Shown here in pieces: positions 33,830-42,142 of a DNA stretch of 64,000 bases. The stretch lies in contig NZ_JACWMY010000012.1 of NCBI RefSeq assembly GCF_014773265.1, forward strand, positions 124,001 to 188,000, written 5' to 3'. Every line of letters starts with the position of its first letter. Within the stretch, counting starts at the first letter, position 1. The notes beneath the pieces are model-generated. The model searched no databases. It was given only the letters and a program-made list of their open reading frames with translations, and was not told where the DNA came from. The stretch comes from Mucilaginibacter pankratovii (lineage in GTDB: Bacteria > Bacteroidota > Bacteroidia > Sphingobacteriales > Sphingobacteriaceae). The position numbers were made by a program, and so were the translations under genes.

Positions 33830-33973
33830 TTAATCTGCGGTGCCGATATCTTTAATAAACGGCGCTGTATTGTGTTCCACGGTAGTGGTAACCGGCTGTG
33901 GGCCCATCTCTTTGGTGCATGATATAATGATGCCCGTGCCTAAAAGTAATGCTGCGATAAATATCTTTTTCAT
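33830..33973 (-). CDS. Small lipoprotein ending in KDIGTAD
   Basis: A 47-residue frame: ATG at 33973, TAA at 33832-33830. The signal sequence MKKIFIAALLLGTGIIISC ends in a lipobox with Cys19. The mature part TKEMGPQPVTTTVEHNTAPF leads to a C-terminal KDIGTAD, the same ending as the KDIGQAD units of the adjacent array with Thr for Gln. Only one unit is present. It is transcribed in the same direction as the array, 66 bases ahead of it. Confidence 0.75.
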   Translation of the reverse strand: MKKIFIAALLLGTGIIISCTKEMGPQPVTTTVEHNTAPFIKDIGTAD

Positions 33974-33997
33974 GTTTATGGTTGTTGGTTAGGTAAA

Positions 33998-34138
33998 TTA
34001 ATCTGCTGTGCCTATATCTTTACGTACGCCTACCGATGGTTTCAAAAACACATCCATCGCAGTAACGGCGCTGCTTTTTATGCACGATGTGATGATTCCG
34101 GATAACAGGATAAGGGCAGCAAGACAGATCTTTTTCAT
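33998..34138 (-). CDS. Small lipoprotein ending in KDIGTAD (first gene of the array)
   Basis: A 46-residue frame: ATG at 34138, TAA at 34000-33998. MKKICLAALILLSGIITSC is a lipoprotein signal with Cys19. The mature part IKSSAVTAMDVFLKPSVGVR ends in KDIGTAD. It shares only the signal and the last seven residues with its neighbour at 33830, so the terminal heptapeptide is the conserved element. A promoter with a long leader is predicted upstream at 34332-34364. Confidence 0.75.
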   Translation of the reverse strand: MKKICLAALILLSGIITSCIKSSAVTAMDVFLKPSVGVRKDIGTAD

Positions 34139-34460
34139 TTTGTTTATTGGTTAAGTTGTATTAAATATTAACTCTGCGGCAATTTAAGTTTTTACTGATG
34201 CTACGAGAGCGTTTTGAACGCTTGTAACCAACGGTTTATAATTTAAATTGACGGATACTGTGATTTTTTAGGCACAACAATTTTGTAACGTAAGGTTTAT
34301 AACTTATTGTTATTCAATTAATTAAACAACACAAATATACTTATGTTTTTTAATTATCGAGAAAGTATTTAAATTTTTTTTATCTCATTTTTTCCTAAAT
34401 TTAACACATTCATCTATAGTTACTATTTATTTTATAACTTTCACCTCATTTCCACGTAAA
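34139..34460. other. Divergent intergenic region between peptide array and TPR sensor
   Basis: This 322-base AT-rich gap separates the two divergent transcription units. It holds a good minus-strand promoter (34332-34364), a small hairpin AGCGTT-TTG-AACGCT at 34208-34222 that would lie in the 5' leader of the array mRNA, and a possible plus-strand -7 box TAAATTTA at 34396-34403. No further coding frame is seen. Confidence 0.5.
34332..34364 (-). promoter_or_regulatory. Putative promoter of the peptide array
   Basis: Minus-strand TATATTTG (34339-34332) is an exact -7 box with TTTC (34364-34361) 21 bases upstream in place of TTTG. Transcription would start near 34326, giving a leader of about 185 bases before the first lipoprotein gene. 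Confidence 0.55.
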
Positions 34461-34469
34461 GTGCCTTAC

Positions 34470-35909
34470 ATGAACAAATTTAATATCCTGTTTGTATTAT
34501 TAATTATCACTTTCTCGGTTGTTGCTAAAAGTGTGCACGCTAACGTTAGCGCTAAGGATACTACAGAGGTAATTAAATTAAACAAACAAGCTTTAGACAA
34601 CCGCTATACCAGCCCCGAACAAACCATTGAAGTGGCCGGTAAAGCTCTTGTACTGGCACAGGAACTTAATTATAATCGCGGTGTTGGCGAGGCCTATCGT
34701 GTAATGGGTATCGGTAATTATTACCTTAACCAGGCGGGCAAAGCCATTGATAATTACCTTAAAGCGCTCGACGTTTTTAAATTGATCAATGATGCGCGTA
34801 ATCAAGCTAAAGTACTCAACAATATAGGTAACCTTTATCTGGATAATAATAAAGATAAAGCGCTCGAGTACCTCAACTCGGCACTAAACATAGCTCAAAA
34901 TATAGACGACCAATCGGTAAAGGCTTCCATCCTTATGAATATTGGTAACGTGTATTACCGTAACAAAAGCTACAGCCAAGCTCTTACCTACTACGATAAA
35001 AGTAACGTAATGTTTGCCGCCGTGGGCGACTCGATAAACCTCGTGCAGGTACTGCAAAACAGGGGGGTGATCTATTACAATCTGCACGAGTTTGATAAAG
35101 CCGAAAAACTGCTGCTTGCGGCAAATAAAGCAGGTAAAGAGCACGACCTTAACAAGCCGGTTGCCAGTACAAACCTTACACTCGCGGCGCTTTATATAGC
35201 GCAAGGCAAGTTTGATGATGCCAGCCGGGTTGTAACCGAGGGGCAGGCATACGCCAAAGTGCTGAAGGATGATAAACTCACCAACGATTATAACTATATT
35301 ATTTTTCAGCTGGAATCTAAACGGAAGAATTACCAGCAGGCATTGTATTACCTGCAGCTCATCTTTCACCAGGATAGCCTCATCCATAGTTCCAACGAGT
35401 CGACCCAGATAAATATGCTGCAAGAGCAGTATAAGCAGGCGGCAACGCAGCGTGAGAAGGATGCCATCATCCTGCGCCAGCAAAACGACAGGATAAAGTT
35501 TTGGGCCGTAACAGTAGTTGCAGGCCTTTTGCTTGTAGTGATAGCGCTACTGGTGGGTAATGTAAAGCGCAAGGCAAAAACCAATGCCCAGCTTACGGAA
35601 TTGAACGGCGAGGTATCTAAACAAAAAGATAACCTCGACAGGGTGAACCACCACCTCGAAGAAATTATTGATGAACGCACCAAAGATCTGCAGATAAAAA
35701 ACAGGAAACTCTCGGAGTACTCTTCTTATTTATCGCACCAGATACGGGGGCCAATAGCCACTTTACGCGGTTTAATGAACCTGGAAAAAGAAGGGTTGGT
35801 TGATGAGAAGGAATGCATCAAAATGATGGATAAATGCGTATCAGATATCGACCAGAAGATCATCGAGATGAGCGAAATGCTTAACGACAGCGGTAAAACC
35901 GTATTTTAA
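34470..35909 (+). CDS. TPR sensor with histidine-kinase dimerisation domain but no ATPase domain
   Basis: 479 residues from the ATG at 34470 (a GTG nine bases upstream is in frame). Signal peptide MNKFNILFVLLIITFSVVAKSVHA; about seven TPR motifs at about 35-330 (for example EAYRVMGIGNYYLNQAGKAIDNYLKAL) in the periplasm; a membrane segment at about 344-365; a coiled coil; then a HisKA-like helix pair with H-box SHQIRGPIATLRGL, candidate phospho-acceptor His423. The protein stops 56 residues after this His, just past the second helix. No HATPase domain follows, and the next gene is convergent eight bases away, so this is not a frameshifted kinase. It must rely on another kinase, or act as a phosphotransfer or scaffold protein. 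Confidence 0.85.
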   Translation: MNKFNILFVLLIITFSVVAKSVHANVSAKDTTEVIKLNKQALDNRYTSPEQTIEVAGKALVLAQELNYNRGVGEAYRVMGIGNYYLNQAGKAIDNYLKALDVFKLINDARNQAKVLNNIGNLYLDNNKDKALEYLNSALNIAQNIDDQSVKASILMNIGNVYYRNKSYSQALTYYDKSNVMFAAVGDSINLVQVLQNRGVIYYNLHEFDKAEKLLLAANKAGKEHDLNKPVASTNLTLAALYIAQGKFDDASRVVTEGQAYAKVLKDDKLTNDYNYIIFQLESKRKNYQQALYYLQLIFHQDSLIHSSNESTQINMLQEQYKQAATQREKDAIILRQQNDRIKFWAVTVVAGLLLVVIALLVGNVKRKAKTNAQLTELNGEVSKQKDNLDRVNHHLEEIIDERTKDLQIKNRKLSEYSSYLSHQIRGPIATLRGLMNLEKEGLVDEKECIKMMDKCVSDIDQKIIEMSEMLNDSGKTVF

Positions 35910-35917
35910 GCTAACAG

Positions 35918-36214
35918 TTAATTAGTTAAAGCTGGCCATGAGCTATGGATCTGCGCCTCTAAAAGCCCCAAATAAACACAGTACCTCGATATCATTTGTA
36001 AAATAAGCAGTTGCCTGTGCCTTTGATAACCCTCGGTTTCGAACGCGAGGGTTTGATTACCGGCTGTTACAAAAAAGCTCACCTCGCCTTTACGCGGTTT
36101 AAATCTCGACCGTAACAGATCGAACGCCTTCACTTTTAGTTTGCTGCGCGGATCGTGTATGGTGCCGTTTTTTAAAGCATCACTGTTTGCTATAGATATC
36201 ATGTAGTTCGACAT
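35918..36214 (-). CDS. Hypothetical protein
   Basis: 98 residues that I do not recognise. It has no signal peptide. It is basic in the middle (RSKLKVKAFDLLRSRFKPRKGE), followed by a strand-turn-strand EVSFFVTAGNQTLAFETEG and an amphipathic helix at the end (LLILQMISRYCVYLGLL). Its stop lies eight bases from that of the TPR sensor, so the two are convergent. Start: ATG at 36214, the first in frame. About 220 bases without features separate it from the next gene upstream. Confidence 0.6.
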   Translation of the reverse strand: MSNYMISIANSDALKNGTIHDPRSKLKVKAFDLLRSRFKPRKGEVSFFVTAGNQTLAFETEGYQRHRQLLILQMISRYCVYLGLLEAQIHSSWPALTN

Positions 36215-36437
36215 AAGCTTCCTTTGTTTACGCTCTGTCTATTACAATTATGTGTCCAATCGCTTAAGTAGTCGGTTGGTTGTCACCAAACTGTGAAAAA
36301 ACAACACAAAAATTTCACCTCGTGTAAATTCATTAATTTTTGCTTAATTTATTTACATGAAGTGAAATTTAAATACTGTCTATAAAAAAGTAACTGTTGT
36401 GTTTACCAAACAGTTATGTAACGGTAACGGCTCGGTT

Positions 36438-36815
36438 TTAAGAAACGTGATTCTTGCTCAGCAGTTCTTCGTAAAGTAATATTACCTTCCGCTGCAGGTT
36501 GGTAATTTCGGTTTCTCTGTCCAGTAGTTTTTTCTGGATAATGTTCAGGCTTACATCCTGGTTGCTTGGCTCTTCCACATATTCTAACGAAAGCAGATTT
36601 ACCACGCTCACTTCAAAAATGTTGGCTATCTGCTCCAACCTCGATAAGTTGATATCGGTAACACCGGTTTCAATTTTAGAAAAGGCGGGGATTGAAATGC
36701 CTAAACGGGTTGCAACATCTTCCTGGCTCCAGCCGCGCTCGTGGCGCAAAGTGCGGATGTTTTTACCTGCGGATTTGTTTGTTTTCTTTTTTATAGTTTC
36801 GCTCATCATGTACAT
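36438..36815 (-). CDS. XRE-family helix-turn-helix regulator
   Basis: Up to 125 residues (ATGs at 36815, 36809 and 36806 are all possible). The HTH_3 domain covers about residues 18-75: GKNIRTLRHERGWSQEDVATRLGISIPAFSKIETGVTDINLSRLEQIANIFEVSV, with the recognition helix around SIPAFSKIE. A C-terminal coiled coil (about 88-120, LNIIQKKLLDRETEITNLQRKVILLYEEL) probably mediates dimer formation. No ligand domain is present. The target is unknown; uvrD is the next gene downstream on this map but on the same strand upstream of this one. Confidence 0.9.
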   Translation of the reverse strand: MYMMSETIKKKTNKSAGKNIRTLRHERGWSQEDVATRLGISIPAFSKIETGVTDINLSRLEQIANIFEVSVVNLLSLEYVEEPSNQDVSLNIIQKKLLDRETEITNLQRKVILLYEELLSKNHVS

Positions 36816-36965
36816 AAAAAATTAATTAAAGGGAAAGGGGTATTAACTACTAACCAAACCCAATGCCATTAATTAAAAAGTGCCCTCATTGCGTGGTATT
36901 AACACAATGTTAACCGTACATGAAAAAAGTTGTGGAATTACTTCTACACACAATGGGAAAAAAGG

Positions 36966-39260
36966 TTACTCTATCCCGTTTATGATACTCAGTTTCGCGA
37001 ATTTTAGCAATAATTGTTTCTGCCCGATTTCCTTAAAGAAAATAGTTGCTTTAACATCCGGCTTGTTTCCTTCCAGGTTAATTACCTTGCCAAAACCAAA
37101 GCGTTCGTGCTCTACCTGCATACCCACCTGCAGGTTGCTGGTATCAGAGATCCTAAAATCTTTTGATACCACATGCGCCTTGGCCAGTATAGATGTTGTT
37201 TTAACAGGCGGAGGGGTTGTGGCGGCTTTTGGTTTTGAAAACGTATCGCCTTTTGTATCGGGCTTGCGGCTCCACGCGTTTCGTTCATCATCAAAAAACG
37301 AGCTTTGCGCCGGTTTGGCCGAAAAATCCAATTCGAGGTATTTGGCATCAATTTCATCCAAAAAGCGGCTTGGCTCGCAGTTAATAAGCGTACCAAATTT
37401 AAAGCGCGAGGTAGCGTAACTGATGCTCAGCTTGCGCTCGGCGCGGGTAACGGCTACGTAAAACAGGCGGCGTTCTTCTTCCAGGTCGCTGCGCGAGTTG
37501 AGCGACATTTGCGATGGGAACAAATTTTCCTCCAGCCCAACTACAAACACCTGTGGAAACTCCAGCCCCTTGGAGGAGTGGATGGTCATGAGGGATACCG
37601 TATCGGCATCTTTGTTTTTATCCTTATCGTCGTTAGTTAAAAGCGCGATATCCTGCATAAAAACGTCGAGGCCTTTTTCTTCTATATCTTCACGTTCCGA
37701 GAATTCTTTGATACCGTTTAACAACTCCTGGATGTTTTCGTAACGGTTAAGCCCCTCTACAGATTTATCCTCGTAAAGGTCTTTCAGCAAACCCGAATGC
37801 TGCGCAATATAGAGAGCCGCTTCGTAGGCGCTTTGGTTTTTGGCCAGCACCTGGAAACTCTGTATCATGGCCGCGAAGGCAGATAACGATGCCGGTGCTT
37901 TCTCTATATACCTGTTCGGCTGTAAAATGACCTCAAAAGGGGTAATGCTGTTTTTATCAGCCGAAACAATGATCCTATCCACAGTTGTGTCCCCAATACC
38001 ACGTTTCGGGTAATTGATAACACGTTTAAGCGCTTCCTCATCGTTGGGGTTAAAGGTAAGGCGGAAGTAAGCGATGAGGTCTTTGATCTCTTTACGCTGG
38101 TAAAAAGACAAGCCGCCGTATATCTTATAAGGGATGTTGAGCTTGCGCAGCGCTTCCTCCATCGAACGGGATTGCGCATTGGTGCGGTACAAAATGGCAA
38201 AGTCGTTCCATTTCATGCCGTGGGTGCTACGGTCCTGCATAATGGTATCGGCCACCATTTTACCCTCCTCGTTATCGCTGAAGGCGCGCATCACTTTTAT
38301 TTTATCGCCCGTTTCTTTCTCAGAGAAAACGTTCTTCTTTAGTTGCTCCTTGTTGTTGGCAATAATGCTGTTGGCAACGTTTACAATGTTTTGGGTAGAG
38401 CGGTAGTTTTGCTCCAGCTTAAATATTTTCAAGTCGGGGTAATCCTTCTCAAAATTAAGGATGTTTTGGATGTTTGCCCCGCGGAAGGCATAGATACTCT
38501 GCGCATCATCGCCCACCACGCAAATATTCTCGTTTACAGCAGCCAGGCGTTTCACAATAAGGTATTGCGAAAAGTTGGTATCCTGGTACTCATCCACCAT
38601 CAGGTATTTAAACTTATGCTGGTATTTGTTAAGTACCTCCGGGTGGAGTTTTAAGAGCTCGTTGGTTTTAAAAAGCAGGTCGTCAAAATCCATGGCACCG
38701 GCGCGATAGCAGCGCTGCACATAGGTTTGGTATATTACACCCAGTTTACCACGACCGCTGCTGTGGTCGTCCGACTGGATCTGCTCGTTCTGCTGGTATT
38801 CCTGCCAGCCAACCAGGTTGTTTTTTGCAGCAGAGATGCGATTGAGCACAAAATTTACGGCGTACAGCTTATCGTCCAGGTTCATCTCTTTCAAAATGGC
38901 ACGCAGTACGCTCTTGCTGTCGTCGGTATCGTAAATGGTAAAGTTGCTGGGGTATCCAATTTTGTCGGCCTCAACACGCAGCAATTTGGCAAATACCGAG
39001 TGGAAGGTACCCATCCAGATGTTTTTGGCTTCGGGGCCGCAGATGTGGTTGATCCGCTCGCGCATTTCGCGGGCGGCCTTGTTGGTAAAAGTAAGTACCA
39101 GTATGTTAAACGAATCTACCCCGCTACGGATAAGGTGGGCAACCCGGTAAGTGATCACACGTGTTTTACCCGAGCCTGCACCGGCGATAATCATCACCGG
39201 GCCTTTAATTTGCAGTACGGCGGCCTTTTGTTCGGGGTTTAGCCCTTGTAAATAATCCAA
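36966..39260 (-). CDS. UvrD/PcrA-type superfamily 1 DNA helicase
   Basis: 764 residues with all SF1A motifs: AGAGSGKTRVITYR (Walker A), LVLTFTNKAAREMRER (Ia), DEYQDTN (Walker B), VVGDDAQSIYAFRGA (III), EQNYRST (IV), MTIHSSKGLEF (V) and FYVAVTRAERKLS (VI). The C-terminus (about 695-764) has the PcrA-like Tudor fold GMQVEHERFGFGKVINLEG. It unwinds DNA in repair and replication restart. The only possible start is a TTG at 39260: a TAA lies eleven codons upstream, no ATG is between, and AGAGGA is placed seven bases before the TTG as a Shine-Dalgarno site. Confidence 0.95.
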   Translation of the reverse strand: MDYLQGLNPEQKAAVLQIKGPVMIIAGAGSGKTRVITYRVAHLIRSGVDSFNILVLTFTNKAAREMRERINHICGPEAKNIWMGTFHSVFAKLLRVEADKIGYPSNFTIYDTDDSKSVLRAILKEMNLDDKLYAVNFVLNRISAAKNNLVGWQEYQQNEQIQSDDHSSGRGKLGVIYQTYVQRCYRAGAMDFDDLLFKTNELLKLHPEVLNKYQHKFKYLMVDEYQDTNFSQYLIVKRLAAVNENICVVGDDAQSIYAFRGANIQNILNFEKDYPDLKIFKLEQNYRSTQNIVNVANSIIANNKEQLKKNVFSEKETGDKIKVMRAFSDNEEGKMVADTIMQDRSTHGMKWNDFAILYRTNAQSRSMEEALRKLNIPYKIYGGLSFYQRKEIKDLIAYFRLTFNPNDEEALKRVINYPKRGIGDTTVDRIIVSADKNSITPFEVILQPNRYIEKAPASLSAFAAMIQSFQVLAKNQSAYEAALYIAQHSGLLKDLYEDKSVEGLNRYENIQELLNGIKEFSEREDIEEKGLDVFMQDIALLTNDDKDKNKDADTVSLMTIHSSKGLEFPQVFVVGLEENLFPSQMSLNSRSDLEEERRLFYVAVTRAERKLSISYATSRFKFGTLINCEPSRFLDEIDAKYLELDFSAKPAQSSFFDDERNAWSRKPDTKGDTFSKPKAATTPPPVKTTSILAKAHVVSKDFRISDTSNLQVGMQVEHERFGFGKVINLEGNKPDVKATIFFKEIGQKQLLLKFAKLSIINGIE

Positions 39261-39376
39261 ATCCTGTTCCTCTTTTCTTAAAAGGCGAAATTAGATAATT
39301 GAGGCGAAAGCTAAAAGGTGAAAGCGCTAAAGGTTTTGCACAGAATTTCCACTAAGGCTGTTTTGCAGGCAACGAT

Positions 39377-39515
39377 TTGACTCACCCCGAATACGCTACG
39401 CTGTTCGGCCCTCTCTCCTCAAGCGGAAAGAGGGCGAAGAGCCCGAATATTTTTCAAAAACCCGCTTTGCGAAGCAGAGAGGGTGGCCCAGCGGAGCGAA
39501 GGCCGGGTGAGTCCA
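39377..39515. repeat. TTGACTCACCCCGAA long inverted repeat, copy 1
   Basis: Starts TTGACTCACCCCGAA and ends CCGGGTGAGTCCA. Inside are CCCTCTC...AAGCGGAAAGAGGG and GCTTTGCGAAGCAGAGAGGG segments, shared with copies at 42143-42311 and 48346-48489. Confidence 0.85.
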
Positions 39516-39535
39516 CTCGCCACCAGGTAAACGCG

Positions 39536-41722
39536 CTACAACCTCACCTTCACCCCACCATTCACCACAAAACCATCCAGCGGGGCATATATATCCCTAA
39601 ATACCGGGTTGGTGATGCTGCCTGTGTAAATAGTATCGAACTTGGTTTGCCGGGTATCCGTCAGGTTTTCAAAATTGATGAAGAGCGAGAACCGCTCCCA
39701 TATTTTCTCGGCCATCAGCCCTGTTGTCCAGTAGCTTTTGCCGGTTTTGCCATCGTTCAGCAATTGCGGACTAAAATAATAAGCCTCCAAACCTATCTTC
39801 AGTTTTTCGGGGATCTCGTACAGCAAAACATTATTCAGCCGGTGTTTTGATACCAATGGGTAAGTGCCGATGCTACTACCCGTGTGTTGGGTAACATGCG
39901 CAAAGGTATAACCCATAAAAAGCTTAAAGTTGTTATAGGTAAGCTTGATATTGGTTTCGGTGCCTTTGGTGTTGAGGTCGCCGGGGGGCTGCTGGTATTG
40001 CAGGTTACCGTTTGGCAATGCCGTAAGCAGGATAGGGTGCTCTACCCGGGTGTAAAAAAATAGCTGGTTGATGCTGAAGCTAACGCGGTTATCAAACAAA
40101 CCGGTGCGGTAATTAATATCATAATTGGCACCGTAAGAACGCTCCGCCTGGGTATTGCTTACATCAATTGGCAACACGTTGCGAAACTGGATGCGTTCGG
40201 CATCTTCGGTAAAAACGTTTGGCGCTTTATAGCCCAGTCCGCCACCCAGGCGGGTAGAAACCTGCGGACTAATCTTCCACAAGCCCGAGATCCTCGGCAG
40301 GAAAAAGAAGCCATATTTATTGTGATGATCGCCCCGCAGGCCCGATTCCAGTATGAATTTATCGCTGATGTCCCAGGTGTTTTGCACAAACGCGCCTATG
40401 GTTTTATAATCATAGCTGCGCAGGGCAAAGCTGCTGGTTTTAGTTTCGCTGAAGTTATCGCTGAGGTAATTAATGCCGGCAACCCAATCCGTTTTAGCGC
40501 TTTTAAAAGTATAGTTGGCTTCGCTATAGGTCGATAGCTGTACGCCGGCAAATGTATAATCGGGCAGGTTAATGGTACGGTTAAAATAACTCACGCTATT
40601 TTTAAATTGAAGCGTTTCTTTATCGTTAAGCCTGGTACTGAGCGTTGCCTGGCTGCTGTGGCGGTTCGTTTTATTTTGTTCGAAATAGGTGTGCTGGGCA
40701 TCGCCATTGCCCTCAATGTAATGGAGGTCGCCGCCTATGCGGTTTTCTATGGTGCTGTTGATGCCGATGTTGAGGTCGGTTTTATCATTCAGATACAGGA
40801 ATAATTTGGGATTGAGCGTAAAGCGGTTGTATTTGGGGATAGCGGTAAGGTCGACACCGGCCGGATCGTAAGGCGAACCGTGGTTGTAAGCAGCGTAAAC
40901 GGTAACACCTGTTTTTTTGAATTTTTCGGCATAGAAACCGCTCGCATCAAGCCCCCGGGCCGATGTGCCGTTCAGTAAAAAGCTGAGCTGCCGCTCTTCC
41001 GTGGGCACCTTTGATACCAGGTTAACCAGCCCGGCAATGGCACCGCCGCCGTAGAGGGTGGAGGAGGAGCCTTTGATCACTTCCACCTGTTTCAGATCAA
41101 GCGGGGCAATCTGCAGCAGGCCCAACCCACCCGAAAACCCAGAGTACAGCGGGAAACCATCGCGGATAATTTGGGTGTATTTACCATCCAGTCCCTGGAT
41201 GCGGATGCTGGCATTGCCGCTGGTAGCCGATGTTTGCTGGGTTTGGATGCCGGTACTCTCGGCTAATATCATGCGGATATCGCCGGGTTTCATATTGCCT
41301 TTCTCATCAATTTCTTCCCCGGCAATTACCTCCAGGCGGGTGGGGATATTGGCAATGGTGCGGCTGCTGCGGGTGGCGCCTATCACCACTTCTTCCAGTT
41401 CTTCGCCATCGCCTTTGCCCTGGGGGTTTAGCGCGATAAGTAGCGCTCCTGTTTGTATGAGCGGAAAATCTAAAGTGTCAGCAAGTGCTTGGTAGCCAAC
41501 GTAGCGGAAAGTGATAACCTGTTTCCCGTTAGGGATACCAGTTATAATAAGTAAGCCGGATGTATCGGACGATGCGCCCTTATTGCTGCCTTGCAGCAGC
41601 GCCGTAGCGCCAATAAGCGGCTGGTTAGTTTTAGCATCTTTAACAATGGCCTTAAAGGTATTTTGAGAGTAGGATATAGTAGTATATAGCAGCGCTGTTA
41701 GCAGCACAATAAGTTTTTTCAT
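39536..41722 (-). CDS. TonB-dependent outer-membrane receptor
   Basis: 728 residues: signal peptide MKKLIVLLTALLYTTISYS, carboxypeptidase-regulatory-like domain (about 22-100, IVKDAKTNQPLIGATALLQGSNKGASSDTSG), TonB box and plug (about 112-235, EEVVIGATRSSRTIANIPTRLEVIAGEEI ... GSSSTLYGGGAIAGLVNLVSK) and a 22-strand barrel ending NGGVKVRL. The type is that of siderophore or metal-complex receptors (FecA/colicin-receptor group). The cysteine-rich small gene just upstream (41780) points to a metal substrate, by association only. Confidence 0.92.
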   Translation of the reverse strand: MKKLIVLLTALLYTTISYSQNTFKAIVKDAKTNQPLIGATALLQGSNKGASSDTSGLLIITGIPNGKQVITFRYVGYQALADTLDFPLIQTGALLIALNPQGKGDGEELEEVVIGATRSSRTIANIPTRLEVIAGEEIDEKGNMKPGDIRMILAESTGIQTQQTSATSGNASIRIQGLDGKYTQIIRDGFPLYSGFSGGLGLLQIAPLDLKQVEVIKGSSSTLYGGGAIAGLVNLVSKVPTEERQLSFLLNGTSARGLDASGFYAEKFKKTGVTVYAAYNHGSPYDPAGVDLTAIPKYNRFTLNPKLFLYLNDKTDLNIGINSTIENRIGGDLHYIEGNGDAQHTYFEQNKTNRHSSQATLSTRLNDKETLQFKNSVSYFNRTINLPDYTFAGVQLSTYSEANYTFKSAKTDWVAGINYLSDNFSETKTSSFALRSYDYKTIGAFVQNTWDISDKFILESGLRGDHHNKYGFFFLPRISGLWKISPQVSTRLGGGLGYKAPNVFTEDAERIQFRNVLPIDVSNTQAERSYGANYDINYRTGLFDNRVSFSINQLFFYTRVEHPILLTALPNGNLQYQQPPGDLNTKGTETNIKLTYNNFKLFMGYTFAHVTQHTGSSIGTYPLVSKHRLNNVLLYEIPEKLKIGLEAYYFSPQLLNDGKTGKSYWTTGLMAEKIWERFSLFINFENLTDTRQTKFDTIYTGSITNPVFRDIYAPLDGFVVNGGVKVRL

Positions 41723-41779
41723 TTGAAAATGTTGGGTTAAATTAATACGATGTACGGCCTTTATGGCTTCTTTGCTGTA

Positions 41780-42094
41780 TTAACTTAATTGCGGCGGTTG
41801 CCAGATGGAAAGTGTAACCGGCTTTAGCGCGGGTTGTTTATAGGTGGAATTGTGCTCGACTATAATTTCTGCAGCGGTGTTTTCCACGCTGATAACCCTA
41901 TTAACCAGCGGGAAGCCCACGCAAGTACCGCAGGAAAAAAATGGAGAGCAGCCCTGGCAATCACTTCCCGGCTTTGCGTTGTTACCCGCAATCTCTTTTT
42001 TGGTGATGGGTTTCGCAATACAGTCGTCGGCACAGCAAGGCCTTACCGAAAGCAGCAACACATATACTGAAAAAAGTATGCAAAGGAATTTCAC
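41780..42094 (-). CDS. Cysteine-rich small exported protein, DUF6660-like
   Basis: 104 residues with a signal peptide (KFLCILFSVYVLLLSVRPCCA). The mature part has a cysteine cluster DDCIAK ... DCQGCSPFFSCGTCVGF and a disordered tail ending PVTLSIWQPPQLS. From memory this matches the small Bacteroidota family DUF6660 found beside TonB-dependent receptors, thought to be metal-related; I could not check this. The start is GTG at 42094. An exact promoter ends four bases upstream, so the mRNA may be leaderless. The receptor gene follows after 57 bases. Confidence 0.75.
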   Translation of the reverse strand: MKFLCILFSVYVLLLSVRPCCADDCIAKPITKKEIAGNNAKPGSDCQGCSPFFSCGTCVGFPLVNRVISVENTAAEIIVEHNSTYKQPALKPVTLSIWQPPQLS

Positions 42095-42098
42095 GGGG

Positions 42099-42129
42099 CA
42101 AATATAGGATTAAAAGGAAAAGAGAGCAA
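42099..42129 (-). promoter_or_regulatory. Strong promoter match directly before the start at 42094
   Basis: Minus-strand TTG (42129-42127), 20 bases, then TATATTTG (42106-42099), the full consensus. Only CCCC separates the -7 box from the GTG start codon. Confidence 0.7.
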
Positions 42130-42142
42130 CTTTGCACGCGGG

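Noticed and set aside
35700-35960. Frameshifted or truncated histidine kinase at 34470
   Set aside because: No HATPase motifs occur in any frame after the stop, and a convergent gene begins eight bases later, so there is no room for a lost domain.
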